Origin: Lineus longissimus
Lineage: Eukaryota; Nemertea; Pilidiophora; Heteronemertea; Lineidae
Assembly: GCF_910592395.1 (NCBI RefSeq)
Contig: NC_088309.1
Span: forward strand, 28,894,599-28,958,598
Direction: 5' to 3'
DNA length: 64,000 nucleotides
Part shown: positions 1 through 16,766 of the stretch, piece by piece
How the letters are laid out: every line of letters starts with the position of its first letter
Position numbering within the stretch: the stretch's first letter is position 1
Program-made: the position numbers and the translations under genes
The notes under the pieces: generated by a model
Databases searched by the model: none
Seen by the model: only the letters and a program-made list of their open reading frames with translations
Told to the model about the DNA's origin: nothing

Positions 1-1084
1 ACGGGTGGCTGCTCCCACATTATGAGGCCGGTAACAAACGGTTACAGCAACCTACAGGGCTCCGTATGTCAAGATGACCAAAATCATGTCATAACTCAGA
101 AAAGTTGATGTCAATACAGTCGAGCTGTGTCACACACTGCATCATTTTGTCAGTTTGTCAAAATGCCAATTTAAGGCTTTTACAGGAAACAGATCCAACT
201 GACCCATTGAAAATAGGCCCGTGAATCTTGACACGTTGCATACAACCTGTTCAAACACTGCACCTCATCCCCAAAATAGCCCACCAAAACACTCAATGTC
301 ACTGACGTCAATGGCTTGGAATTCTCTTAGAAATCACTGCCATCTATCTTAGCCTTAATGGTTGAAAGTCCCACCGGTGACAGATCTGAATAAACTTGCT
401 GGCTCATGTCACGGTAAGCAAATTGAATGGCCTGGTGTCGGAGTGATTAAAATGAATCAAAAGTTAACGAGGGCAGCTTATGGTGAATGATATCAGGTGT
501 GCTGTATATCATCTTAAATCAGTGCAACAGAACTTTGCAAAGTTCTTACGTCTAATTCTTTGGTTTGTTTCGGCTGATTTTGTTTTCTGAATTATACTGA
601 GGAATAAGGAAGGCTTCTGAAGAATAGCTTTATTTGCTGGTAGTTTTATACACCTCTGTTCACATTTTCAGCACCAAGTCAGTGAAGATTGCACTCAGAT
701 GTAGAGAGCTTGGTTTAGAACCACCTGCGTGCCAGCACAAATCAAAGTCTCTATTCAAATTCTTCAAATCATTTCAGGGGACACGTGTCATATCAAATAT
801 GCCACGCTGATATTAATAGCCGTAGATAACAAGTGTTCTTATAGGACACAATAAGGACAGGTTCCAACATTCCCAGTTCCTTAATTAGGGCATTAAGTTG
901 GGAAATGTATGCTTTGGAAATATAAATATTTGAAAATCAATATTAGTGATAGAGCATGTTAACTAAAATTGCTTGTAATTCTCACAATGAACGTTGTTTC
1001 TTTATGAAAATGATATAATTGTTTGAAGATATAGGGCCATATCACACATTGTCACAGCAAAGCTGAGACGACTATGATAGAGAT

Positions 1085-1417
1085 GACAGGAGTCAGCAGG
1101 GACTCAGGCGTTACTTTATGCATAGACACTGTTCAGCCCTGACCCCGAGAAGACAGGAGTCAGCAGGGACTCAGGCGTTTCTTTAAGCATAGACACTGTT
1201 CAGCTCTGATCCCTAGAAGACAGGAGTCAGCAGGGACTCAGGCGTTTCTTTATGCATAGACACTGTTCAGTTCTGATCCCTAGAAGACAGGAGTCAGCAG
1301 GGACTCAGGCGTTTCTTTATGCATAGACACTGTTCAGTTCTGATCCCTAGAAGACAGGAGTCAGCAGGGACTCAGGCGTTTCTTTATGCATAGGCACTGT
1401 TCAGCCCTGACCCCGAT
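1085..1417. repeat. Minisatellite, 67-bp unit, 5 copies
   Basis: Five tandem units start at 1085, 1152, 1219, 1286 and 1353. Each starts GACAGGAGTCAGCAGGGAC and includes GCATAGACACTGTTCAG. The outer copies share a CCCTGACCCCGA ending, while the inner ones read TCTGATCCCTAGA, so the array was homogenised from the middle. It sits inside SERCA intron 4. Confidence 0.95.
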
Positions 1418-2704
1418 GGAACTCGTGGGGCACCACCATTTGATTAATCAAGTCAATAAATTACAACCGTAACTGGGAATGGGGGTCCATAAGATTACAT
1501 CGAAATGGGGACAGCTGAATGGATCAGAGGAATTGGGTCATGAACGGACAGTCTTTTTGTTTCAATCAATGGACAGCCAGGTCATTGGAGCATGATAATC
1601 AATAAATTGTGACACAGTTGCTGAAGTGATAGATCCAGTAGGGCAGATCGGTCTGCATGATCTACATATCAGTCCATGTCTCCATACCAGGTCAACATTG
1701 GCACAGACTTTCCAAAATGCAAGCTATGGTTTGAGCCATTGGGCCTAAAAGCCACATCCTTGGCTTGAACAAGCCATGGCATCAACTCTCTTAGACTTAG
1801 ATGCTTCTGCCAAGATACAAGCCAGTAATAGCTGGATTAAAAGTACTGCTATGGTAAGCTATATTCAGTAGAAACGAGCTTGTACCTCTAGTGAGTGAGC
1901 TATCCGTGTGTTGAGGCAGCATGTTGCTTGCCGGTCTGCATGCACAGGTATCCAGTTTCTACAGTGTACAACCTGTAGACTTGGATCGCCATATAAGACG
2001 AACAGCTAAGCCGAGCAAGGCTAACCTGGTAAACATACGGTTTGTTCACTTGTACTTTCTGAGGTTTACACCATCCAACTTTCTTCACTAAGAAACACGT
2101 TCAACTGCAGGTGGAGAGAGACTTAACATTGCAAGGCCGAGTGGTACTTTATTGAAGGTTTTGGGGTTGCATTGTGCTGGTATGAAGCATCAGAGCTTGC
2201 TCTCCCTGCATTCAAGTAGAGACATCAGAAATGAAATGAATTCAAAACTTGATGAAGCTACTAGTAGTACTAAACTTTAAAAGAAAAAGGGAAACTTATG
2301 CAGGGAGTTCAAGGTAAAGACATTGTTGACTCTCAAAGCTAACACCCATTAGCTCTACCTGGACCAGGAGGACACAGCCTATGCTTACCACCTGCCCTGA
2401 CACACCAGTTGTTTCCCAATCACAACTGACTAGAGACAAAGTGAGAGGATGACCTCACATAGTAAGGTGTCGTTGTCATTATGAATGTGACAATGAGACA
2501 ATAGCATCAATACACATATATTCCCACACAATAATCTTTATATAACAAGTCAATTGGTGATGATTAGCACATCCTTGACAAGACAATATGATGCCTGATT
2601 GGAGCGAGACGAAAGATTTCACCACCAAATTGAAGGATTAACACAATTCTCAATCAGTCAATGGCCACAAATAACCGCTGACACCCTGGATTTTTCAGTA
2701 GGAA

Positions 2705-2722
2705 GGGGGGGGGGGGGGGGGG
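2705..2722. repeat. Homopolymer G run
   Basis: About 18 consecutive G bases. The exact length is likely to be unreliable in any assembly. Confidence 0.9.
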
Positions 2723-4247
2723 CGGCCCAACCCACCACCATCTTAACTTTAAGTTTTTTCAACATGAACATCTAGCTGACATTCGATCCCAAAGTGGGCA
2801 TTTTATTTTCCCTCAGTGCAAAATTTATACCATGAACTATGACGATGACTGATAATCAATTTGGCCTCTACTCATGGCAATCCCAATAACTGTTGCGGCT
2901 CTCACTCCATTTCAGCAATCAATTCATGTAACACTCTCCATGAAATGATACGAAACATTCTAGATACAGCAAACATTACAAAATTGAAACAGTAACCGTG
3001 GTAACGAATCGATCATTTTCATTGCCTTTCAGAAGACAGATCGCACTCCATGGCTTTCCTTGAGGTGTTTTCTGCTGTAGACTGAAATGCCAGTTCCATA
3101 GATGAGCTGTTTTCTGGAGGTGACATTTTGTAATTGTTCAGATTATCTCTTTTTGATGTGGTCACACTTTTTCTATTCATCTCTAATCTTAGATGAGCCA
3201 AGAAGAGAGAGAATCTGACTGAGCTTTGGCTAGCGTTGACCTAACATATCCATCTCATGAGTGCACCCAACCACTTTACAAAAAAAAACAAGTCATTTTC
3301 TTCAGGACAGGCAGTAGGTTTTTTAAAGACATTCCCCTTCTGCTGTCATTTTGACCCTTTGTTGTCAGACAGCCAATCTGAGCACACACTTGCTCTGACC
3401 AAGCTGGGTTATGTAACATAAAGGTTAACTTCATGCCCTGACCCATTGTCTGCAGGGTTGACCTCGAGACAATACAAGCCCAATTAGACAATACAGGAGA
3501 ATGTGTGCTGTTGATTCAATACTTTTGAGGCTGTTAGAGAGACTCTTTGTCTAAACAGTGGCATTGAGCCTTCATACATTGGTAACTTGTGATTGAGATA
3601 TGTAACCAACTTGAATACAAGTTGTTCAAAATCTTTCAGTCTTGATTTTGGTGGAGAAAACTAATCTTACACTGGAACTCATGACAACTGGGTAATTAAT
3701 AGAACTAGCATATACCCATGGAGCGGGCAAAGTTTAAATGTAATATACATTAGTTAAATGGGCACGATGATTGAGCTACATTAAATTTCTAACGTTACTG
3801 AAGTTTTATTAAAGGTTAAACACGAAATTAACTGCATTTAGGGACTTATTGCTGATGCTATCTACATGCAACCCCCAATAGATTGATTGGAGTACACTAT
3901 TTTGCACAATGCATTGAGATCAGTGACAGCAGGTCCTGTTCCAAATAAGGCCCTCACATATTAGGCATATCACCTACCCACTCCCGTACCCAATACCACT
4001 GTCGGACCAAAGCCAGGCGCGTGGAGAGATGCAGAACGCAATTTTAATAGAATGTCTGAACTATGCCCTTCAATCCAACATACTTGGGAGTCATGGGTGA
4101 AGCTTGTCTAAACTGAGCCATTCGGCCTCCGCCAATATAAAGGGGTCTGATCTGTCATCATGGTAAAAATACTAAAATAACAAGTAGCCCTAGGAAAGCT
4201 GGGGGGAAGGGGGGAGGGTGACTTTCATCAAAACACAGTTCTTATCA

Positions 4248-7332
<3,085 letters not shown>

Positions 7333-8123
7333 TGCACCGAATTTTTACACCACAGTTATCTCAAATTCATAAATTCCCTTTGTTGGACCCTTTGAGACAC
7401 CGATCCCGTACTATCCAGAGTATCTCGCGAAATTTGGAGGCTTGAAATCCTGTTTATCAAGCCGACTTTTCTTGCGTACTTCCACCAGATACGTTCTGCT
7501 GGTGTACTGATTTTCTAAAGGCAGTGGGCGAGTCGACTGTTGAGAATGGGGGTGAAGCGCTGCATAGATAGTGAATGGTAGCGCCCAAATCAATTACTCC
7601 TGCTTCGGATCGATTCCGTCCCCAAACCTCTCATGTACTGGTACTTTAGAATGGCCCAACGAAGTCCTTTTAGACGCGACTAGTAGATTTCCGAGGAGGC
7701 TTACTTATTCAATTCAATTGAATTGTGAAAGCCTGTGAGAGATAAAGGATTTACACACGTGGTCGAAGCGAACTTTCTTTTCGCTTTCTTTTGTCATCTT
7801 TATATTGGTGTGTATGAGATGTGTGACCACATGATTGGTAGGGCCTAGTTGCCACGTGGTCTGAGGAAACACACGTTTACATTATTCAATACAAAACATT
7901 TCGCCAGTTCTTTGTTCCCGCTTAGGGTCAAGGCTTGGCTTAGGGTTACCAAAACGAATTTCACCCAGATTAAAATGTCCATGGATAGATTGTCCCGATT
8001 GCGCGTGTAATCGGTTTTGGGAGAAGTCAAATAATTCTTTTTTTTAAACGCTGAGGCGTTGAAATTGAAGGTCAAGAATATCTCTACATCGGTTGAGGTA
8101 CATGGGCCCAAGAAGTTAAATTC

Positions 8124-8147
8124 TATATATAGCCTATATATATATAT
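8124..8147. repeat. TA-rich simple repeat
   Basis: Two adjoining runs of alternating TA separated by GCC. Short and unremarkable. Confidence 0.8.
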
Positions 8148-8550
8148 GGATGGGTAGATCTGCTCCCTCGTTGGCCTCAGGAAGATTAGCCAGGGAAATC
8201 ATCTTTTCTGTCCCCTTTAGCTAGATGAGGTTTCTAATTGAATAATTAGGTGTAAAATTTCTCCCAAGCTGTCACAAACAGATCAAACACTAACCACCAT
8301 GATTCCAGGTTTGGTTTTATCATGGCAGCAGGTGGTCACGCGGTCATGGGCAGCGGCCACTCCAGTCCACTGATAATCTACTAGCTGCACCACAAAGGAT
8401 TTGATTCAGATTTCCATCCATCCAAAATTGGTCTTGTATGTTACGGTATATGGACAACATCACAACCAGATGGCTGGGACAAGATCACTTTTGAAGACCT
8501 ATTGTCTTCCATGTCATGACCCCGATCTCCTGTCACTGCAGTTTGTCTTG

Positions 8551-8690
8551 CAACAGAGACCTCTTGTCTTTATTGTTATAGGTGTACCAACAGAGACCCC
8601 TTGTCTTTGCTGTGAGTGTACCAACAGAGACCCCTTGTCTTTGTTGTGGGTTTACCAACAGAGACTCCTTGTCTTTGCTACTATTGGTTT
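8551..8690. repeat. Degenerate minisatellite, about 34-bp unit, 4 copies
   Basis: Four copies of a unit containing CAACAGAGACCCCTTGTCTT with linkers of slightly different length. It makes short stop-free stretches on both strands, which explains overlapping small open frames here. Confidence 0.85.
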
Positions 8691-10222
8691 GAGCTGAACT
8701 GTATTTATAAGCCTTTGGATCTGGCCCCACTAGTCTTGTATGGGTGCATCCACGAGAAGCTCTCTTCACTTTCTGTTCCAGGTGTATTCAGTGAACCCAG
8801 AACTCAAAGACATATCTGTCATCCTGTTCTACCAAACTGTACTGAATGGATGGACCGGTGCAACCTTGCCCTCATGACTAGTCAAGGAAGATATTGTCTT
8901 CACTCTAGCTGGTGCATCGGTTGACTGAGAACCTGGTCCTTTGCCATGGCTATAGAGACACCTCTTATCTGTGCTGCAAGTCTATGCAACCTGGACTTCG
9001 TGTCTTCACAATGGAATTGAGGAGTGTATTCAATCATGACTACTGGACAAACAAAGGAAGAAGCGTCTTTAAAAAAGAAATATATATTTTATTTGACTTC
9101 AATTTGTACAATATCTACAAATACTTCCTAAGTTCACTTTCCATACATGCGATGCATTAGAATTGGACAGTAGAGGGTCAGTCTATAGTTTAATGACCAA
9201 TCGACCCTCAGTTAAGAAAGACTAGCAGTTTCTAGTTGAAGACATCCTTTTCTATCATCTGGTATCATTTTCAGCAAGCTGCGCTGCTCAAGCCCAATGT
9301 CACACAAGCAAATTGGCTGGGGCTTGGCTATTCAGCATTTCCATGAATAATGTAAGCAACCTCATGTAACATGAAGCATGGTCTTCCCGGGAAGCCAACA
9401 CTGGATTGTGGCTGCACGTCTTCTCGAGATCTTGGCCGAGCAGGCCATGAGATGATAACATCCCTCCTCAAGAATGACTGCCTGTTACTGTTGTGGTAAG
9501 ATGCTGATAGCCATTGGTATCCTTGATTCTAGCAGCACTCTCCACTCAGCGAGCACAGTTGTCTCTCCGTCATGCTGATGCTGATGCACATGCTTGTCGC
9601 ACACTCATTTCCTGCAAAGAGAAACAGAAGGCAATATTAAGTTAAGGCTGATGATGAGCAACCAGTGGTACACACTCTTGGCCTGTAGAAGGGAGACAAC
9701 AGGGGACTCTGAAAACAAGATGGTGGTCATCGGCCTTGGCAGAAGCGACTTTCACATCCAATGGAGTTCGGTAGATAAGGTATCACCACCGGGTCCTCGG
9801 TCCAATTCGGTCACATTTGACCTCCAACACAACCACATCAAACAATCATGAAGACATAACAGGATAGCTTGCTGCTTATGCACAAGCCATTGTTTTGCTG
9901 GTGCAACAACAACTTGGGCCTATTGTTAGAAGCAAGAGATAGTGACTGCAAAACATATAAATCAAAGCAGAGTACACCTGTAAAAGATACGTTATCTTCA
10001 GCCAAAGATTCTCATAACTAGCAAGTTTGCTCTAGACCGGTATCGCATGCATTTCAAGAATGTCCTTTTGACTTGATTCAACACAACAAACGTTTGGAAA
10101 GTCCCAGAACCAACAGACCTACCAATGGTTAATTCAGTGCACGTAATGTAACAGCATATCCTCATGCCTAACACGTGAGAGGAACAAGAAACTGCTTGTA
10201 GATGGGGGAAAGAGGAGCGAAT

Positions 10223-10432
10223 CCTTCAACCTATACAAACAGGGCCAACTGCCCTTCAACCTATACAAACAGGGCCAACTGCCCTTCAACCTATACAAAC
10301 AGGGCCAACTGCCCTTCAACCTATACAAACAGGGCCAACTGCCCTTCAACCTATACAAACAGGGCCAACTGCCCTTCAACCTATACAAACAGGGCCAACT
10401 GCCCTTTCACCTATACAAACAGGGCCAACTGC
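10223..10432. repeat. Minisatellite, 30-bp unit, 7 copies
   Basis: Seven near-identical 30-bp units, each containing CTATACAAACAGGGCCAACT. The last copy has one substitution (CCTTTCACC for CCTTCAACC). Because 30 is a multiple of 3, frames on both strands stay open across it (YTNRANCPST repeated on plus, YRLKGSWPCL on minus). I read these as artefacts of the repeat. Confidence 0.97.
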
Positions 10433-11182
10433 AAATCCAGTTGATTCTTTGAAAGATTCACGAACAATTTCCTCATTATAAGAAACAACCACTCAACAAA
10501 ACCATTATTCTCAAATCCGCGGTTTACCTATCAACTCTGTCATAGTTGAAGCGGCAATGGTTCATCAGTTGACATTATGATACTTTGAAGGAAAGAGCCA
10601 GCCAGGAGAGAAGCTATACTTTAACTGATCATGTCCGCAATGCATGATATCATCCCAAAGGTAGACTTCTAGGTCATCTTACCCTGGTCTGCAACTGGTG
10701 CATTTTAAAAGATCAAGGTAAAGTTTGCTGGAATCATTTTAATGAAAACTGTAATGGCTTTTCTTGGCTGGGGGTGCTGTGGTTAACAAGTGTTGTTTGA
10801 AGCTGAGAATCTGAGGAAATTGTCGTCACAACACCAGATCATCACCAGCAGCACTGCCTTTGGATTAGACCATTGTCCTTAACGCACATCTTTAATGAGC
10901 CTCAACTTGAATATTATCTTCTCATTCGCCCAATATTGACCGAGAGTCTTCTGGCATTGACAGATAAGCTTGAGCTTCCAACGGTATCATCGATTTATTG
11001 AGGTATCCACTTCTCTCTATTCAATCTAATTACTATATATTGAACTTCTGTCAGGTTGTGACTAGGAAGACTTACCAACCACAGTTCTACCAATTGTGGC
11101 GTATCAGTTGAATATGGCGGCCGATCAGTGGACGAGCCTGCCACAAGTTCCTGAGAGATCAACGACTGGGTGTTAAAACACT

Positions 11183-11893
11183 GGTCGGTCTCGTAGTCAC
11201 TTCCCTCCCCTAAAGTCAAGCTCAAGTGGCATGGGCAGGTTTCATCGATTGAGACTTGGTGATAGTTGGATGGTGGGTCTCGTAGTCACTTCCCTCCCCT
11301 AAAGTCAAGCTCAAGTGGCATGGGCAGGTTTCATCGATTGAGACTTGGTGATAGTTGGATGGTGGGTCTCGTAGTCACTTCCCTCCCCTAAAGTCAAGCT
11401 CAAGTGGCATGGGCAGGTTTCATCGATTGAGACTTCGTGATAGTTGGATGGTGGGTCTCGTAGTCACTTCCCTCCACTAAAGTCAAGCTCAAGTGGCATG
11501 GGCAGGTTTCATCGATTGAGACTTGGTGATAGTTGGATGGTGGGTCTCGTAGTCACTTCCCTCCCCTAAAGTCAAGCTCAAGTGGCATGGGCAGGTTTCA
11601 TCGATTGAGACTTGGTGATAGTTGGATGGTGGGTCTCGTAGACACTTCCCTCCCCTAAAGTCAAGCTCAAGTGGCATGGGCAGGTTTCATCGATTGAGAC
11701 TTGGTGATAGTTGGATGGTCGGTCTCGTAGTCACTTCCCTCCCCTAAAGTCAAGCTCAAGTGGCATGGGCAGGTTTCATCGATTGAGACTTGGTGATAGT
11801 TGGATGGTGGGTCTCGTAGTCACTTCCCTCCCCTAAAGTCAAGCTCAAGTGGCATGGGCAGGTTTCATCGATTGAGACTTCGTGATAGTTGGA
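11183..11893. repeat. Minisatellite, 89-bp unit, 8 copies
   Basis: Eight units of 89 bp. Each contains GTCTCGTAGTCACTTCCCTC and GGCAGGTTTCATCGATTGAG. Copies differ by one or two bases, for example CTTCGTGATAG for CTTGGTGATAG in two of them. Intergenic. Confidence 0.97.
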
Positions 11894-13109
11894 AACCAGG
11901 TCTGTTCCAGACTTTGTCGCCTAATGCAAGCTCTTGTAACTACTTTTTTGACAGCTCTTTCTTCCTGGAGACCTGATACTAACAATGGAGAATGCTACAC
12001 AAACATTGCAAAGCCATGATGACTAAAAGCTTCTTTCCCTTGGAAACTATTGCCATAAGAGTCCCATTTCACAAGTGAGAAGTAAACAGTGGTTGAAGAA
12101 TGAGACATCAAGTGTTTGATTTCATAATGAGTTAATCTACATTTGTTCCCTGATATCAACCACTTCATGATAAGGGGCTTTCATCTTTCACCCCATCAAC
12201 ACATTACCGTTCAGCAAGCTGAGACCTTCTGACAATGCAGTGAGGTTACCATCTCTCATAGATAAGACAAGAACTCATGTTGAGAGAATTCCTTGCTTGA
12301 TGAATCCATATTATCTTCAAGTTCCACACAGGTTTGTCTCCAAGAGTCAAATCCTTAAGTGAGCATAAGAGACCTATTGATCTGCACACAATCTAGCTCT
12401 ACCTGATTAACCCTTCTCAAGCTAATGCCATCACAGAAGAGCATCATCTGTTTCCACCAACACATTCCTCTTTACTATTTCACCACACATCGGTGAACAC
12501 AGTTACTTGGTCAAAAAGAACGACAAATTGATATTCAAAACATATGAGAAGAGCCAAGCAACAGTGTTTGCCCTTCACCCCGATCTTGTTTCAACAGGTA
12601 TAGTACATAGCAGTTCAGAAAGGTAAGAAGAGGTGAAATCAGCCAAGCTCATTAAACTTTTCGTATGTAAATCAAATGTTGGAACGAAATCATCTGAACC
12701 ACTATTAGGTTAACAACCAGATAAATAGGAAAAGTTGTGTTTGCTATAATTGCTCCTAGCCACAATAACGATAAACGAGAACTCCTTTGAAATGTAAACA
12801 TTAATTGTTTGCCAAACTTGAAATATGCAAATTTATATGATACATCATTGATACATCAATGATCGAAGATGTTTGTTTCAGAGAGTTTGATATGAATAAA
12901 CACTGCAGAGGAGGTGCCTATTATGTGGTTATAACAGCTAACCTTACAATATCCACCTGAGTAACATGTGTGACATGAAAATAGAAATGTAGATGGCATT
13001 CGACATCAAACGAGGCTGATTACATTATGTGTAAGTGTGCATTTACAAGGGGAAACCTAATTCATGCACTTTAGACCACGTCAAATGACAATGTTCAATC
13101 TATTTGATA

Positions 13110-13127
13110 ATGATGATGATGATGATG
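13110..13127. repeat. (ATG)6 microsatellite
   Basis: Six ATG triplets in a row within intergenic DNA. Confidence 0.9.
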
Positions 13128-13988
13128 GTTGAAAGTGAGACAATGGGTGGCTTCTCCTGGTGGCAATGTGAGAAGAGCTGGGGGCAGTTTATAGGAGGGC
13201 TGACGTGGCATATCATCAGGTCATTATCGACTCCATGCTAAATTTACGAGAGGAACCAATGCATTTCGTATGCTATTAACTGGTGCAACCGACAAACTGA
13301 TGACATTGATCTTAATCACCGTGACGACAGGGAAACTAATCGCTCTGCTGGAGGTGGGATTAATGTTACAACGGATGATTTATCAAAGAGATATTGGCAC
13401 GTGTGAAATGTCAAGACGACCTCTGGGGCTGGGAGGTGCGTGGAAATGGAGATTCAGGAATTCAGCATGAATACATTTGTGATGGATGGCTGAAAGTGGT
13501 TCAATAAGTATGACGGTACAAGACACTTCTGATTCGAAGCCTCCACTCTAGTAATCAAACGTCAGAGACGAGAATCAGAATCTCAACTATCAGCATCATA
13601 AGACATGCTGATTAAACAATTAAACTTAAGTAGGCCCACAGTGAGATTGTGTCAATTCCAACCAGCTGAAGCTGCTATCCCCTCCAAAACAGAATCAACA
13701 ATATAGCAACACATGAGTTAGTAGCAAGAACTCATTTCAAATTCTGCCCATATTTGATCATGAGCCACTTGTCAAATAAACCAATGACGCTGGAATGTTC
13801 CCACTGATCGCTTTCCAAGGGTCGACTCACTCCGTTGCCATGACGATTGATAGATGTAATCGTTGCGGCACAGGAAGCAGTGGATGTAATAAGACACGAT
13901 GAGGAATATCACATTATTTCCTCAATATAATAGCCTATTATTTTTTGTCGGAAGACCTGAAGCGGTGATAAGGTATTGTGACAATGAT

Positions 13989-14108
13989 TCTCATGACAGG
14001 AGGACGTCTGCTTCTCATGACAGGAGGACGTCTGCTTCTCATGACAGGAGGACGTCTGCTTCTCATGACAAAAGGACGTCTGCTTCTCATGACAGGAGGA
14101 CGTCTGCT
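13989..14108. repeat. Minisatellite, 24-bp unit, 5 copies
   Basis: Five units of 24 bp containing TCTCATGACAGGAGGACGTC. The fourth copy has two changes (AAAAGG for AGGAGG context). The unit length is a multiple of 3, so both strands carry short repetitive open frames (HDRRTSAS on plus), which I do not regard as genes. Confidence 0.96.
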
Positions 14109-15820
14109 TCAAGCAAACAAGATATTATGATTGCAACATGATGTTTCTTGCAATCGCGTTTGGCCTGGCAAACTTCTGAAATCATCGATACAATTCTAGT
14201 TCTCAACTGGCAGGCAAGTGTGTGATACACAGATCAGGCTACTCTGATGAAGATCTTGTAGAATGTATAACTTATGAGGGTAGCCAGCAGCCACCCATAT
14301 TTCATCCTGCCCGTCCTTGAGCTCTGGCTTGTTGGACCTATCTGGTCGGCTTGTAACACCTACGTGATACTAGCTACCTTGAAGTGGTTGGGAGTATTTT
14401 CATGATGACTGATGCTACACAGGTGCCTCATCAACCAACCACCTATGCCTATTTTCAAGACTAAAGGCAGCCACACATTGACTTTTTGTTTTTTCAGGCA
14501 AAAAAACTTTTCACTAACAAGTTATTGATGAAAGCATACATGATAAACTTATGTTTTTAGGTCTGAAATATTCATGCAATCAACAGCAAGATTCATGATG
14601 CGATAGTATGAATCTGGTTAAACTGAGTTGTTCTGTAGTTGGGTAGAGTCTGATGGCCAATCCTCTGCTAACAGCTGCTCTTTCATGAGCATTGCTTCAT
14701 TTCTTACCACTTCCAGGTAACTACATCTATCTGCTTCCTAAAGCCTTTGTTAGTGAAACTCAGATAAACTAGCCACCAGTAAATACCCAAACACTTAGAG
14801 GAGCTCAAAGCCTGCTGCAGCCATGTTGCTTCTATTCTTGTCTCAAGCATTGATTCATCTTGCAATACTGAGGCGAAGCTGTTTAAAGCGTCACTTGACG
14901 ACTTCTTGTTCATTTTCAGTACTGGATATCGGCGGCCAATCTTTTTGATCGGACGAGGCCAATCTGACTGAGAAGTCAAGAACTGGAAATATCAAGCTAG
15001 ATATTGTTATCGCGATGAAACTGCAAGAAGTAATTATGGCATTACAGCAGGTATCTCATTCCCAGACACGAGTTTTTCAGCTAATTTCTGTAACTCTGCT
15101 TGGCAAAGTGTGCAGGTCAGGAACCACTCACTTTAGACGAGAGGGAGGAAAACATGTCAGCATGAAGGTCACCTATCTGGGTGAACAGACCATGAGTAGC
15201 TAGCGATACTTGTTGGTGTGATGGCCTACCAACTTGGTGATAATACAGCAATGTCTTGAACCTAGAGTTGGGTTGTTGCACCTTAGATAAGTTATCTTCA
15301 AGTGGGCTCTAAATCTGCTTTGTTATGGGAGGCCTCCTCCCCTCCCGGCCCCCTCCCCAGCTCAGACCAATCTTTGAAACTGACAAGGACTTTTAGATAC
15401 AGCTAGCGCCCTCTCTCATTCCTGACTCAGCCTGTGTGTGTGTGGTTGCTGTCCTAAAGCTTTGAACTCTCACTCAGACACATGATGTCATTTGATTGAT
15501 TTTTCCGTCTCGTGATTGATGAGAGCTAAGAGACACAATCAGCAATTGTTTCATCAGAGGTAAAACATGGGTCAAAACAACAATAGGAGGAAATGAGCGA
15601 TCAACCCTCGAAACACGAAAGGAGACAGTGTACACAGTGGAAACATGTTTTTGTATCAGCAGGGTCGGCTGTGACCTTTTTCAGTCAGTGAGCTGGTGAA
15701 TCGTGAACATTTACCAGCGTTGTACAAAAGTCAAAAGTGAGATGGACTTCAATCGTTTAGTAGGAGATACCTACATGTAGTTTCCCATCAGGCCCCTCCT
15801 CACCAACTCCCTCAGCTCTT

Positions 15821-15836
15821 CCCCCCCCCCCCCCCC
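15821..15836. repeat. Homopolymer C run
   Basis: About 16 consecutive C bases in intergenic DNA. Confidence 0.9.
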
Positions 15837-16317
15837 ATTAATCTTGTTAATGTAAAGTTGTTATGGGAGGAATGTCTAGTCGATAATGACATGTAGCAGG
15901 GTTTTAAAGGAAACCCAATCCCACACAGATATCAGTATGTACAAGGTAGGCCTAACAATGTTAACAGAGCTCGATAAGAAAGCCTGCATTCAGCAACCGG
16001 TAACTGGCGGTTTGACAAGAGTCTGCTAACTGTTTAACAACAGAAAGTTGGTGGAAACTCTGGTTAACAGAAGCTGCAGAGATGATCAACTCTGTCTCTA
16101 ATTTGCAGCAATTCACAGAATGCGCTGCAACATACTCCAACCAGATGAGAACACACCTGGGTGGAAGTTTACCCTCCTGGCTGTGTCTGGTCAGCCGTTA
16201 GTTTACCAATACTGTAACTAATCCTGGCCTCCAGGAAGGCAACACATGAACAGGTGGCAGCCTTGGTATTTCCCTTAGGACAGCATATGTTAGCTCTGCT
16301 GGAGTACAGTAATGGAC

Positions 16318-16378
16318 CTGGTCTTGAACCCTCGACTCCCTGAGATGGACACCCTTACACTTTGCCACCAACATGCAC
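16318..16378 (-). other. tRNA-derived SINE-like head
   Basis: On the minus strand this reads as a tRNA-like segment. An A-box-like TGGCAAAGTGTAAGG lies near 16368-16354 and a B box, GGTTCAAGACC, at 16330-16320 matches the consensus GGTTCRANNCC at every position. The spacing suits a tRNA, but stems do not fold into an obviously functional tRNA, so I infer a SINE head or a decayed tRNA copy. Confidence 0.45.
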
Positions 16379-16695
16379 ACTGAGCCCCCTCAACTTCTCT
16401 GGTCTGATCTATACTCCACCCAGTCGGAGTATATCCCATGAAAGATTCCATAGTCGTTTTCTATTTTGTCCAATTTCAAGCCCACGAAGACTTTGCATGG
16501 CCGTCATGAGATCAAGGCATCGATCCACCGCAATCTTTCCACCACACTTCAACTGATAAGCAAAAAGTAGCCAAACATTCCATTATTAGCGGAATGTAGC
16601 TTTGTGAGGATTAGTTGTTGGACGGAGAAATTTCTCAATCATGATCTAGCTGTGTAAGAGCAGAGTATTTTTAGGTGGTAGCCGAGAATAACCAT

Positions 16696-16766
16696 TGCGA
16701 TACCTGGTGTGGATCGTGACGTCAAGCCTGGCAGTCTAGCCGAGATGACTTAACCACTCTGACGGC
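16696..16766 (-). other. Possible second tRNA-like (SINE) remnant
   Basis: The minus strand has CGTCAGAGTGGTTAAGTC, which resembles the A-box region of leucine or serine tRNAs, followed by a weak B-box-like TCACGATCC. It is only about 330 bp from the segment at 16318-16378. Weak evidence. Confidence 0.3.

Noticed and set aside
10134-10444. Small repetitive frames on both strands
   Set aside because: They follow the 30-bp minisatellite and have no other support.
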